Source: Parcubacteria group bacterium Athens0416_74 (lineage in GTDB: Bacteria > Patescibacteriota > Minisyncoccia > Phycocordibacterales > UBA2100). From it: a stretch of DNA of 6,402 nt. Shown in pieces: positions 1 through 5,462 of this stretch (positions are counted from its first letter, which is position 1; each line of letters opens with the position of its first letter). Below the pieces are notes generated by a model that saw nothing but the letters and a program-made list of their open reading frames with translations, was not told where the DNA came from and did no database searches. Location of the stretch: positions 1-6,402 of the forward strand of contig VMEY01000048.1 in NCBI GenBank assembly GCA_007375785.1, in the 5' to 3' direction. Both the position numbers and the translations under genes were made by a program.

Positions 1-609
1 CGTGATGAGGTCGGAGATTCCTTCGACAGCCTGTTTGAGGATGTCATCGCACATGGCGAAAGCATTTTTGATACCCGTCTCGCGCGTGACGATAGTGAGA
101 AGCTTGTCGTTGGGGATGATGATGACGGCGTCGACCGCCTTGCGGAGCTCAGAGATGCCTTGCTCTGCGAGTCGGAGGCGCTGCTGTCCTTCAAACATGA
201 ACGGGCGCGTGACCACCCCCACAGTAAGCGCACCGAGCTCTCGTGCGATTTTTGCGACGACTGGTGCTGCGCCGGTACCGGTGCCGCCGCCCATGCCGCC
301 CGTGATGAAGACCATGTCAGAACCTTTGATGGCATCCTGAATTTCTTCGCGAGTCTCCTCAGCTGCCTGCTTGCCGAGGTCGGGATTCATGCCGGTGCCG
401 AGACCGCGCGTGAGGGTCTTGCCGATGTGAATCTTTTTCTTAGCTTTCGACTTGTGGAGGTCCTGGGCATCGGTGTTGACCGCGATAAAGTCCACCCCCT
501 CCACCTTTGAGGTCACCATGTGGTTGACGGCGTTGCCGCCGGAACCTCCGACGCCGATTACGCGGATTCGCGCAAATGACTCGACTTCGGACCTGACCTG
601 CTTCGACAT
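1..609 (-). CDS. ftsZ: Cell division protein FtsZ, N-terminal 203 residues (gene cut by the left edge)
   Basis: FtsZ is the tubulin-like GTPase that polymerises into the cytokinetic Z-ring at mid-cell. The minus-strand frame starts at ATG 609-607 and stays open to base 1. Visible signatures are the glycine-rich nucleotide loop VIGVGGSGGNAVN (about residues 18-29), the loop RGLGTGMNPDLG (68-79), the tubulin signature GGMGGGTGTGAAP (104-116) and TRPFMFEGQQR (134-144). The window ends near residue 203, at AVEGISDLIT, just before where the T7 catalytic loop is expected, so catalytic completeness cannot be judged. The start fits the usual short N-terminal extension before the GTPase core. No Shine-Dalgarno is present; a -10-like TATGAT lies 9 nt upstream. 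The gene follows ftsA in the same direction across a 113-nt gap, the classic ftsA-ftsZ order. Confidence 0.97.
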   Translation of the reverse strand, partial: MSKQVRSEVESFARIRVIGVGGSGGNAVNHMVTSKVEGVDFIAVNTDAQDLHKSKAKKKIHIGKTLTRGLGTGMNPDLGKQAAEETREEIQDAIKGSDMVFITGGMGGGTGTGAAPVVAKIARELGALTVGVVTRPFMFEGQQRLRLAEQGISELRKAVDAVIIIPNDKLLTIVTRETGIKNAFAMCDDILKQAVEGISDLIT

Positions 610-618
610 AGTGTGGAC

Positions 619-645
619 ATCATAGCACTTCGGGAAAAATGACAA
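619..645 (-). promoter_or_regulatory. Predicted ftsZ promoter with extended -10
   Basis: On the minus strand TGC-TATGAT (627-619) is a good extended -10 element. TTGTCA (645-640) could be the -35, although the 15-nt spacer is short. Only 9 nt separate the -10 from the ATG at 609, so initiation 6-8 nt downstream of the -10 would leave a leader of about 1-4 nt. This agrees with the missing Shine-Dalgarno. It is prediction only. Confidence 0.55.
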
Positions 646-676
646 TCTTGACGATATGCTGTTTTCGATGCTTCAT

Positions 677-696
677 AAAAGTCGCAAAAAAGCGAC
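677..696 (-). terminator. Small hairpin after ftsA, possible weak terminator or attenuator
   Basis: On the minus strand GTCGC (696-692), a T6 loop and GCGAC (685-681) form a 5-bp stem followed by TTTTA. It starts 26 nt beyond the ftsA stop and upstream of the ftsZ promoter. The stem is short, so partial termination or chance are both possible. Confidence 0.3.
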
Positions 697-722
697 AAAA
701 CGGGTGAGTACGAGCTCAATTT

Positions 723-1892
723 CTACGGAAGGAGCGCGCGAAAACTCTGTTTAAAGGATTCCCATCCGTGTGTAAACATATCTCCGAGTGAGTGACCGCG
801 GTCGCTCATGTCTTCTCCGTATGCCCATCGGCACAGGCCGTATGCGACAGACCATGTCGCATCCGATGCTGCGGTGCGCGCCATATTTCCCGCCTGACCA
901 ATCTGCGACGGAAGCTTGAGGACTGTCTTCGCGATTTCCGAAACTGCTTCGAGTCCGGAGCCGCCTCCCGTTATCACGATGCCGGCGGGCAACAATCGCG
1001 AACGACCGATTGATTTGAGGTGCGTGTTGATGAGACCAAACATGTCGCGCAGCTGCGAGGTGACGATGGTCTGAATTTTCTTCGGCGCGATATCGCTCCC
1101 CGTGACTGCGCCGCGCTTCATCTGCTCGGCCTCAGTAAGCGGTATCTGGAAGGAGAGCGCGATAGTGTTGGTGATGTCGCCCGAGCCTTCCGGGAAGACT
1201 TTGAGTGACACGGGCACGTCGTCGTCGAACACGACGAGGGAGAGTGTCTCGGAGCCAATATTGGCGAGCACGACGCCTGCGGTCTTCTGCGCTTTGGTGA
1301 GTGCCACGAGGCTGGCGGCAAGGGGAGATGCCATGACGCCCTCCACCTCCACACCGGCGGCTTCCACCGCGTCTATCAGGTCGTCGTGGTGCTGGGTGAG
1401 GATTGTGATGAGGAGCGTGTCGACAGAGAGCTTTGTGCCCTGCAGACCGACGGCTTTGCCGAATACCTTATTGCCGTCGACGCGGTATTCGAGGGGAATA
1501 GTGTGGATAACGCTCCGATTGGTGAGCTTAGCCGAGGCACGCGTCTCGCTGTCTTTGAGCGCTCTTTCGACATCGCGCTCTGTGACAATGCCGCCTGATT
1601 GGGTTAGCGATACATCGCCCATAGAGCGAGTCTCGTCGAGGCCTACACCGCCCATGGCGATGCGCGCGCTCTTCACACTTACCTTCGCCGCAGCGGACGC
1701 GCGCATGAGCGCCTCTTTGATACTTCGCCCCGCTTCCACGCGATCGATGATGTATCCGTGGCGCACACCTTTTGTAGCGGCCGTGCCCGTACCGATTATC
1801 TGCATGGGGACATCGGGCCTTTCTGCAGGTGCAGCGATGACGACTTTCACGAGTGAAGAGCCGATGTCGATGCCGGTATAGAACTTCCTCAT
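723..1892 (-). CDS. ftsA: Cell division protein FtsA (actin-like Z-ring membrane anchor)
   Basis: FtsA is an actin-family ATP-binding protein that tethers FtsZ filaments to the inner face of the membrane and recruits later division proteins. The 389-residue product shows the phosphate-1 motif TGIDIGSSLVKVV (6-18), a SHS2/1C-type region (about 80-170), a phosphate-2 position reading NIGSETLS (211-218), the adenosine-loop signature GIVITGGGSGLE (304-315) and a C-terminal WESFKQSFRALLP (377-389) resembling the amphipathic membrane-targeting helix. I chose ATG 1892 because the conserved core begins at once (MRKFYTGIDIG). A GTG at 1925 would add 11 unconserved residues and would include the -10-like TACAAT. 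The stop is TAG. The odd point is phosphate-2, where the family usually has a DIGGGTTD-like sequence. It lies 57 nt after ybeY and upstream of ftsZ. Confidence 0.95.
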   Translation of the reverse strand: MRKFYTGIDIGSSLVKVVIAAPAERPDVPMQIIGTGTAATKGVRHGYIIDRVEAGRSIKEALMRASAAAKVSVKSARIAMGGVGLDETRSMGDVSLTQSGGIVTERDVERALKDSETRASAKLTNRSVIHTIPLEYRVDGNKVFGKAVGLQGTKLSVDTLLITILTQHHDDLIDAVEAAGVEVEGVMASPLAASLVALTKAQKTAGVVLANIGSETLSLVVFDDDVPVSLKVFPEGSGDITNTIALSFQIPLTEAEQMKRGAVTGSDIAPKKIQTIVTSQLRDMFGLINTHLKSIGRSRLLPAGIVITGGGSGLEAVSEIAKTVLKLPSQIGQAGNMARTAASDATWSVAYGLCRWAYGEDMSDRGHSLGDMFTHGWESFKQSFRALLP

Positions 1893-1898
1893 TTGACT

Positions 1899-1904
1899 AT
1901 TGTA
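1899..1904 (-). promoter_or_regulatory. Predicted -10 element of ftsA
   Basis: TACAAT on the minus strand lies 6 nt before the preferred ftsA ATG at 1892. No convincing -35 or Shine-Dalgarno is visible. Initiation at the usual distance would fall on or beside the start codon, giving a leaderless mRNA. It lies in the 57-nt gap after ybeY. Confidence 0.45.
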
Positions 1905-1949
1905 CCGTGTCCTGGCCGGATGCACGTAGCCTTGGTGAGGGGATAATCC

Positions 1950-2336
1950 TTATTGTAAGCCGAATTTCTTGAGAACTTTCAACTCTGCTCTCTCCATCGC
2001 GTCGCCGTGCGCGAGACCTTTGAGATGAAAGAGGCCGTGCACGTAGAGAAGCGCGATCCGTTGCTTCGCTGTCACGCCGTACTGCCGAGCTTCACGCTCC
2101 GCTTTGCGGACGTTCAAAAATATCTCACCTTCTTTCGCATCGAGCTCGAAGGAAAGCACATTGGGGTAGTAGCTTTTTTTCCGATAGGCGACGTTGATGC
2201 GCTGTGCGAGTCTGTCGCCGCACAGCACGAGCGAGAGTTGATACGAGGGGCCGAGTACTGCACGGGCCAGGTCTTCAAACGCGATTCGCGGCACAGGGCC
2301 GCGAATAGTTGTTCGTATTTCTACGATAGGGGACAT
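1950..2336 (-). CDS. ybeY: Endoribonuclease YbeY (16S rRNA 3'-end maturation factor)
   Basis: YbeY is a metal-dependent endoribonuclease needed for 16S rRNA 3'-end processing and ribosome quality control in the cytoplasm. The 128-residue protein has the zinc-binding signature as HGLFHLKGLAH, with His100, His104 and His110 in the H-x3-H-x5-H spacing. Upstream, YRKKSYYPNVLSFEL (51-65) corresponds to the family's R-x-TDVLSF-type strand, with PN replacing the usual TD. The protein is shorter than E. coli YbeY (about 155 residues), with little beyond the metal site. Its ATG directly follows the rpsU TAA (TAAATG) and no Shine-Dalgarno sits at the right distance, so translation is probably coupled to rpsU. 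Pairing with a small-subunit protein gene fits a shared role in 30S assembly. The stop is TAA. Confidence 0.93.
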   Translation of the reverse strand: MSPIVEIRTTIRGPVPRIAFEDLARAVLGPSYQLSLVLCGDRLAQRINVAYRKKSYYPNVLSFELDAKEGEIFLNVRKAEREARQYGVTAKQRIALLYVHGLFHLKGLAHGDAMERAELKVLKKFGLQ

Positions 2337-2648
2337 TTAGCGGGCGATCGGGGTGCTCTCTCCGAAGCGAGCCGGAGCGGTGGCGGTCTGTGGTTCGCGG
2401 GAGTAGGTGCGGCGCTGTGGAGCCTCGATGACCTTGCCCTCCTTTACGAGCTGGCGGTAGTCTGCGCGGCGCTTGATGAGCTTGAGTGCGCGCTTCTTCT
2501 GGACGTTTTTGGACTTTTGACGGTCGAAGTAGCGGGTCTTGCGGGAATTCTTTATAAGGCCCGTGCCCTGCACTTTGCGGGAGAACTTGCGAATCACCGA
2601 GAGGGTGCTCTCGTTGCCGCTTTTCGTGACTTCTGCATTGATTGACAT
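2337..2648 (-). CDS. rpsU: 30S ribosomal protein bS21, with extended C-terminal tail
   Basis: bS21 is a small basic protein of the 30S platform near the 16S rRNA 3' end. The 103-residue product has the family pattern NEST..VIRKFSRKVQGTGLI (12-32), then a lysine/arginine-rich helix region with SRKTRYFDRQKSKNVQKKRA (35-54). Residues from about 72 on form a low-complexity Pro/Ala/Thr/Arg tail, making it longer than the usual 55-70 residue bS21. ATG 2648 is chosen because the conserved part begins soon after it and a promoter-like element lies 9 nt upstream. There is no Shine-Dalgarno. The TAA stop abuts the ybeY ATG, so the two are probably one transcription unit. It lies 49 nt after the HisRS-like gene. 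Confidence 0.9.
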   Translation of the reverse strand: MSINAEVTKSGNESTLSVIRKFSRKVQGTGLIKNSRKTRYFDRQKSKNVQKKRALKLIKRRADYRQLVKEGKVIEAPQRRTYSREPQTATAPARFGESTPIAR

Positions 2649-2657
2649 GTGGGCCAG

Positions 2658-2687
2658 AGTCTAACACGAAAACTGCGGTTGTAGCAA
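2658..2687 (-). promoter_or_regulatory. Predicted rpsU-ybeY promoter
   Basis: On the minus strand TTGCTA (2687-2682) and TAGACT (2663-2658) are separated by 18 nt, and TGT immediately before the -10 makes an extended -10. The element fills most of the 49-nt gap between the HisRS-like stop and the rpsU ATG. Only 9 nt separate it from that ATG, predicting a leader of a few nucleotides at most. This is the most complete promoter-like sequence in the window. Confidence 0.55.
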
Positions 2688-2697
2688 GTCCGGGCAC

Positions 2698-3909
2698 CTA
2701 GGCCGAGAGAGCGGCGAGGGGCGCGCTTATGCGGCGGCGTCTGAGGTAGTTGGAGAGGTCGTCGAGAGGGACGGCTTCCTGCGAGTTGGATACGACTTCG
2801 CGGACGAGGACCGTGTTTTCCATGGCTTCCTTGTATCCCATGATAAGGATGTAGGGGACGGCGAGTTGCTTCGCTTGCACCATCTGCTCACCGATGCGGT
2901 CGTAGAGAAGCGATTGGTGCACGGGGATATCTGCGTGCCGCAGTGTCTCGAGGACGCTGAGTGCGCGCCTCCGCGCCTCCGCGCCGAGATGAGCGAAGTA
3001 GATGGCCGGCACACCCCTCTTCTCTCGCTTCACTTGGGTCTTGCCGCGGACTTCACAGTTGATAGATATCATCGCGGCCGGCGTGGCTTCTGAGCCGAAA
3101 CGCGTAGCGAGCGGGTCGTACCTGCCACCGAAGGCAATAGCGACTCGGGATCCGCTCTCTTCGTCGACAGTCGAGATTTCAAAGAGTGAATGTGCCCAGC
3201 AGTCGCGGCTACCGAGTACTTGCGGCGAGAGCTCGTAGGGGAGTCCGTAGACCTCGAGGTATTCGAGAAGCTCCCAAAACTTTCGACGCTCTTCTTCGGT
3301 GAGGTACTCCATAGCCTGCGGCGCTCTTGGGGCAGCCGGATGGCCGCGCTCTATGAGCTGCACGAGTGTGCCGAGTGGGTCTGTGGCTGCGCGCGGGCGA
3401 AGTGTGGGAGAAATCGTCTCGATGTGTTTGCGCAAATATGCGGATACGTCGCGTACGAAACGATTCGACGATTCGTGCGAGCCGATGTTGTTGATAGCAA
3501 GGTACTTCTCACCAATACCGGCTTCTTCCAAGATGGCGTGTGCGACCACGAGAAGGAGTGCCTCTGAGACGGCGGATGTACTACCGACGACGTGCAGCTC
3601 AAGCGTCGTTGAGGGGATGCCTGTCGTGTTCTGCACAGTGCGCCATGCGAGAAAGCCTTCTTTTTGCGTGCGCGCGCATGCGGCGCAGCGCTTCGCAGAA
3701 GAAGTGAGCGGACGCTCATCGCGCCTCGCGTATGCGATATCGGAGTCGCTTTTCGCCGCGCGCTTCTTGTCGTCTTTCTCGCCGGATTTAGCCATGCGTG
3801 TCATGCGCATTTCCTCAAGGGGTGCAAATCCGTAGTACTCCGCGGTGCGAATCGCCTCGGAGAGGAAATCGGCAGTGGAAGCATGGTGCGTGTCCTTGAG
3901 CCGTATCAT
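2698..3909 (-). CDS. Divergent histidyl-tRNA synthetase-like protein, probably without histidine activation
   Basis: The 403-residue protein has the class II HisRS layout. It shows an N-terminal segment with YYGFAPLEEM (25-34), a strand like the end of motif 2 (TLELHVVGS, 102-110), NNIGSHESSNRFVRDVSAYL (140-159) matching the HisRS N-x-(I/L)-G...R...L region, a HisB-like AIAFGGRYDPL (258-268) and a C-terminal HGTP-type anticodon-binding domain (about 300-390). Catalytic signatures are degraded. The HisA motif, normally RGLDYY..T.FE, reads GSRDCWAHSLFE (233-244), with Gly at the catalytic Arg. The motif 2 FR-x-E is not recognisable. Motif 3 reads NCEVR where GLERL is expected. The usual N-terminal RG(T/M)RD is absent. 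A charged stretch plus CAAC occupies residues 41-82. HisZ is less likely because the anticodon-binding domain is present. A tRNA-binding or regulatory role is inference. It lies 19 nt after lepB; the stop is TAG. Confidence 0.75.
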   Translation of the reverse strand: MIRLKDTHHASTADFLSEAIRTAEYYGFAPLEEMRMTRMAKSGEKDDKKRAAKSDSDIAYARRDERPLTSSAKRCAACARTQKEGFLAWRTVQNTTGIPSTTLELHVVGSTSAVSEALLLVVAHAILEEAGIGEKYLAINNIGSHESSNRFVRDVSAYLRKHIETISPTLRPRAATDPLGTLVQLIERGHPAAPRAPQAMEYLTEEERRKFWELLEYLEVYGLPYELSPQVLGSRDCWAHSLFEISTVDEESGSRVAIAFGGRYDPLATRFGSEATPAAMISINCEVRGKTQVKREKRGVPAIYFAHLGAEARRRALSVLETLRHADIPVHQSLLYDRIGEQMVQAKQLAVPYILIMGYKEAMENTVLVREVVSNSQEAVPLDDLSNYLRRRRISAPLAALSA

Positions 3910-3928
3910 ATGATGATTATTTATGTTG

Positions 3929-4534
3929 CTAGTACCTTGCTACTCCGGGAAAGATGGAAATTTCTCCGAACGGGAAAAGTCGTACGAGAACCCGCCCTAC
4001 GATGTCTTCGCGGGGTAAAACGCCCCATAACCGCGAATCCGCCGAGACTTTTCTGTTGTCGCCGAGCACGAAGAACTCATCAGTGCCGAGTGTAATGCTC
4101 ACTTGATTGGCTCCGCCGAGGTTCTCTGTGGAAAGGTACGGTTCGTCGAGCTGGAAACCTTGCGGGTGCTCTTCGTTGATGATGGTGACGGTGTCGCCCG
4201 CGATGACTACCGTGTCTCCGGGAAGTCCGATAACCCTCTTTATAAGTGCTTTGCTGGTGTTTTGGGGAAGATCGAAGACGATGACGTCTCCTCGTGCGGG
4301 TTCGCCCAGGCTGTACGTCACTCTATCTATGATGAGGTAGTTGAGATCTTGGAATGTGGGGAGCATAGAGGCGCCCTGAACGATGTATGGAGCGGCGATG
4401 AAGAAGCGAATGAAGAGCGCAAGGCCGAGGGCTATGAGCGTGTACGCTACGAGCGACTTTGAGGACGACGGGTGCTCAGCAGATCCTTTCGCAATCGGTG
4501 TCTGCACGGTGTTTTGTGTTCCGCTTTCACTCAT
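3929..4534 (-). CDS. lepB: Signal peptidase I
   Basis: This is the membrane serine protease that removes signal peptides from secreted proteins on the outer face of the cytoplasmic membrane. The 201-residue product has a short Ser/Thr-rich cytoplasmic N-terminus, one membrane segment (about residues 28-49) and the S26 family boxes in order: QGASMLPTF (53-61) with nucleophile Ser56, DRVTYSLGEPARGDVIVF (70-87), KRVIGLPGDTV (99-109) with the general-base Lys99, and GDNRKVSADSRLWG (158-171). It is compact, with one membrane anchor and no large inserts. Start ATG 4534 has AAAGAGG 12 nt upstream, farther than ideal but the only SD-like sequence among the minus-strand genes. A TAGAAT (4610-4605) could be a -10 for a leader of about 65 nt, with no good -35. 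It is divergent from pth and followed after 19 nt by the HisRS-like gene. The stop is TAG. Confidence 0.95.
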   Translation of the reverse strand: MSESGTQNTVQTPIAKGSAEHPSSSKSLVAYTLIALGLALFIRFFIAAPYIVQGASMLPTFQDLNYLIIDRVTYSLGEPARGDVIVFDLPQNTSKALIKRVIGLPGDTVVIAGDTVTIINEEHPQGFQLDEPYLSTENLGGANQVSITLGTDEFFVLGDNRKVSADSRLWGVLPREDIVGRVLVRLFPFGEISIFPGVARY

Positions 4535-4656
4535 ACGCGCAGCGGCAACCTCTTTTCTTGTAAGAGCCCATCAGAATTTTTTCTAACGGGAGACATGTGC
4601 GAATATTCTACTCGCTCAGTGGCATTGACACCAAATGAATGAAATGGTGGATAGCT

Positions 4657-4760
4657 AATCACGAAAAAAGTATTTTTGCGCACGAAGTTTTTTTGCTAAA
4701 AAACTTCTTCGTGCTCGCGCCGTCGCGCTCACAAATCGCAAAAATACTTTTTTCGTGATT
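4657..4760. repeat. 104-bp palindromic element with perfect 24-bp inverted ends and inner hairpin
   Basis: Bases 4657-4680 and 4737-4760 are perfect 24-bp inverted complements; pairing continues two more bases on each side after one mismatch (4654-4763). Inside is a second hairpin: GAAGTTTTTT (4684-4693) pairs with AAAAAACTTC (4698-4707) around a 4-nt loop, closed by CAC (4681-4683) and GTG (4711-4713) with a 3-nt bulge. A third small CGCG/CGCG hairpin occupies 4716-4727. Homopolymer A and T runs fill the arms. It has no coding capacity and lies between the divergent 5' ends of lepB and pth. It could be a REP/MITE-like dispersed palindrome, a cruciform, or a two-way transcription block. The pairing is certain; the nature is inference. 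Confidence 0.9.
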
Positions 4761-4790
4761 CGCAGAGGGGTGGGGGAAGCGGAAATGGGA

Positions 4791-4796
4791 TATACT
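4791..4796 (+). promoter_or_regulatory. Predicted -10 element of pth
   Basis: TATACT lies 7 nt before the pth ATG at 4804, predicting transcription start at or next to the A of the start codon. Where a -35 should be there is a G-rich purine tract (4763-4790) and no TTGACA-like hexamer, so the promoter would rest on the -10 alone or on an activator. No Shine-Dalgarno is found at normal spacing. Confidence 0.45.
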
Positions 4797-4803
4797 GGCG
4801 TTC

Positions 4804-5370
4804 ATGTCATGGGTAGTCATCGGTCTGGGCAATCCGGGCGAAGAATATACAGATACGAGGCACAATGCCGGTCGCATGGCAGTGCAATTTTTCGCTAAAA
4901 AGGCAGGAGCGAGCGCTTGGAAAGCTCACAAAAGCTCACAATCTCTCACGGCGGGGGTGAGTGTGGGCAAGAATCTGCTCGCACTCGTGCTTCCGGAGAC
5001 CTTTATGAATAAATCGGGCGTGTCTGCCGCGAAGTTTGTGAAGTCGGTGAGGGCAGCGGAGAAGATGATTGTCATATACGACGACCTCGACCTTCCTCTC
5101 GGCAAAATAAAGATTTCGTTTGATCGCGGCAGCGGAGGGCACAAAGGTGTGGAGTCCATCATGCGCGCCGTGAAGACAAAAAAGTTTACGCGCATCCGCG
5201 TCGGAGTTTCGCCAACGACGGCGGCAGGGAAACTGCGCAAGCCGGAAGCGGGTGATGATGTTGTCGATTTTATATTGAAGCGATTTAAGGCGAGCGAGAT
5301 GGATGATCTCAAGAAAGTATTTAAGACTGTATCTGAAGGTGCTGTCATCGCGATGAATCGCTACAACTAG
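4804..5370 (+). CDS. pth: Peptidyl-tRNA hydrolase
   Basis: Pth cleaves the ester bond of peptidyl-tRNA released from stalled ribosomes, recycling tRNA in the cytoplasm. The 188-residue protein is close to the usual bacterial length of about 190. It starts with the signature VVIGLGNPGEEYTDTRHNAG (4-23) holding catalytic His20, followed by PETFMNKSG (64-72) with the substrate-binding Asn69, IYDDLDLPLGKIKI (91-104) with the catalytic-site Asp, and GSGGHKGVESI (109-119) with His113. In E. coli the residue after that His is Asn (GGHNG); here it is Lys. ATG 4804 is the only start that keeps the N-terminal signature without extra residues; an ATG at 4785 is out of frame. No Shine-Dalgarno is visible. 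It is divergent from lepB, followed by two small ORFs, and ends in TAG. Confidence 0.97.
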   Translation: MSWVVIGLGNPGEEYTDTRHNAGRMAVQFFAKKAGASAWKAHKSSQSLTAGVSVGKNLLALVLPETFMNKSGVSAAKFVKSVRAAEKMIVIYDDLDLPLGKIKISFDRGSGGHKGVESIMRAVKTKKFTRIRVGVSPTTAAGKLRKPEAGDDVVDFILKRFKASEMDDLKKVFKTVSEGAVIAMNRYN

Positions 5371-5394
5371 CGCGAGGTCGCTTCGGTGCGCGCT
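5369..5394 (+). terminator. GC-rich hairpin at the pth stop, possible weak terminator
   Basis: AGCGCG (5369-5374) pairs with CGCGCT (5389-5394) around a 14-nt loop, starting inside the pth stop codon. No T-tract follows, so it is not a canonical intrinsic terminator. It may protect the 3' end. A competing 5-bp hairpin, GCTCA/TGAGC, overlaps its end (5392-5406). Confidence 0.3.
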
Positions 5395-5450
5395 CATTGA
5401 CTGAGCCTCATACATGGGGCATGCTCTCGCGAGCAACTCGTGCGAAATCA

Positions 5451-5460
5451 AGAGGGGGGA
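5451..5460 (+). promoter_or_regulatory. Strong G-rich Shine-Dalgarno of the 57-codon ORF
   Basis: AGAGGGGGGA ends 2 nt before ATG 5463; its GAGG part (5452-5455) is 7 nt from the ATG. It fixes the start at 5463 rather than at the upstream in-frame TTG (5397). Such a ribosome binding site is unlike the SD-less conserved genes nearby. Confidence 0.7.
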
Positions 5461-5462
5461 AC

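Noticed and set aside
1102..1881. 259-codon plus-strand ORF opposite ftsA
   Set aside because: It mirrors the ftsA reading frame, has no ribosome binding site and gives a Ser/Thr/Arg-rich product typical of an antisense shadow.
1893..1925. GTG 1925 as ftsA start
   Set aside because: The 11 extra residues are unconserved, and the -10-like TACAAT would lie inside the coding region; ATG 1892 places the actin core at the N-terminus.
2007..2645. 212-codon plus-strand ORF across ybeY and rpsU
   Set aside because: It lies antisense to two convincing genes and matches no family that I recognise.
2275..2697. 140-codon minus-strand frame overlapping rpsU
   Set aside because: It is out of frame with bS21, His/Arg/Pro-rich, and would swallow the predicted rpsU promoter.
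2698..3909. HisZ (ATP phosphoribosyltransferase regulatory subunit)
   Set aside because: HisZ lacks the anticodon-binding domain, which is present here, and no histidine biosynthesis genes are nearby.
4657..4760. CRISPR repeat or simple rho-independent terminator
   Set aside because: There is one inverted pair and no spaced direct repeats; no gene ends here, since both neighbours start away from it.
4659..4877. 72-codon minus-strand ORF through the palindrome and the pth start
   Set aside because: It runs through homopolymer arms and antisense to the pth signature; no ribosome binding site.
5371..5462. tRNA or small structured RNA between pth and the small ORFs
   Set aside because: Only short competing hairpins are seen; no cloverleaf, T-loop or known RNA signature.
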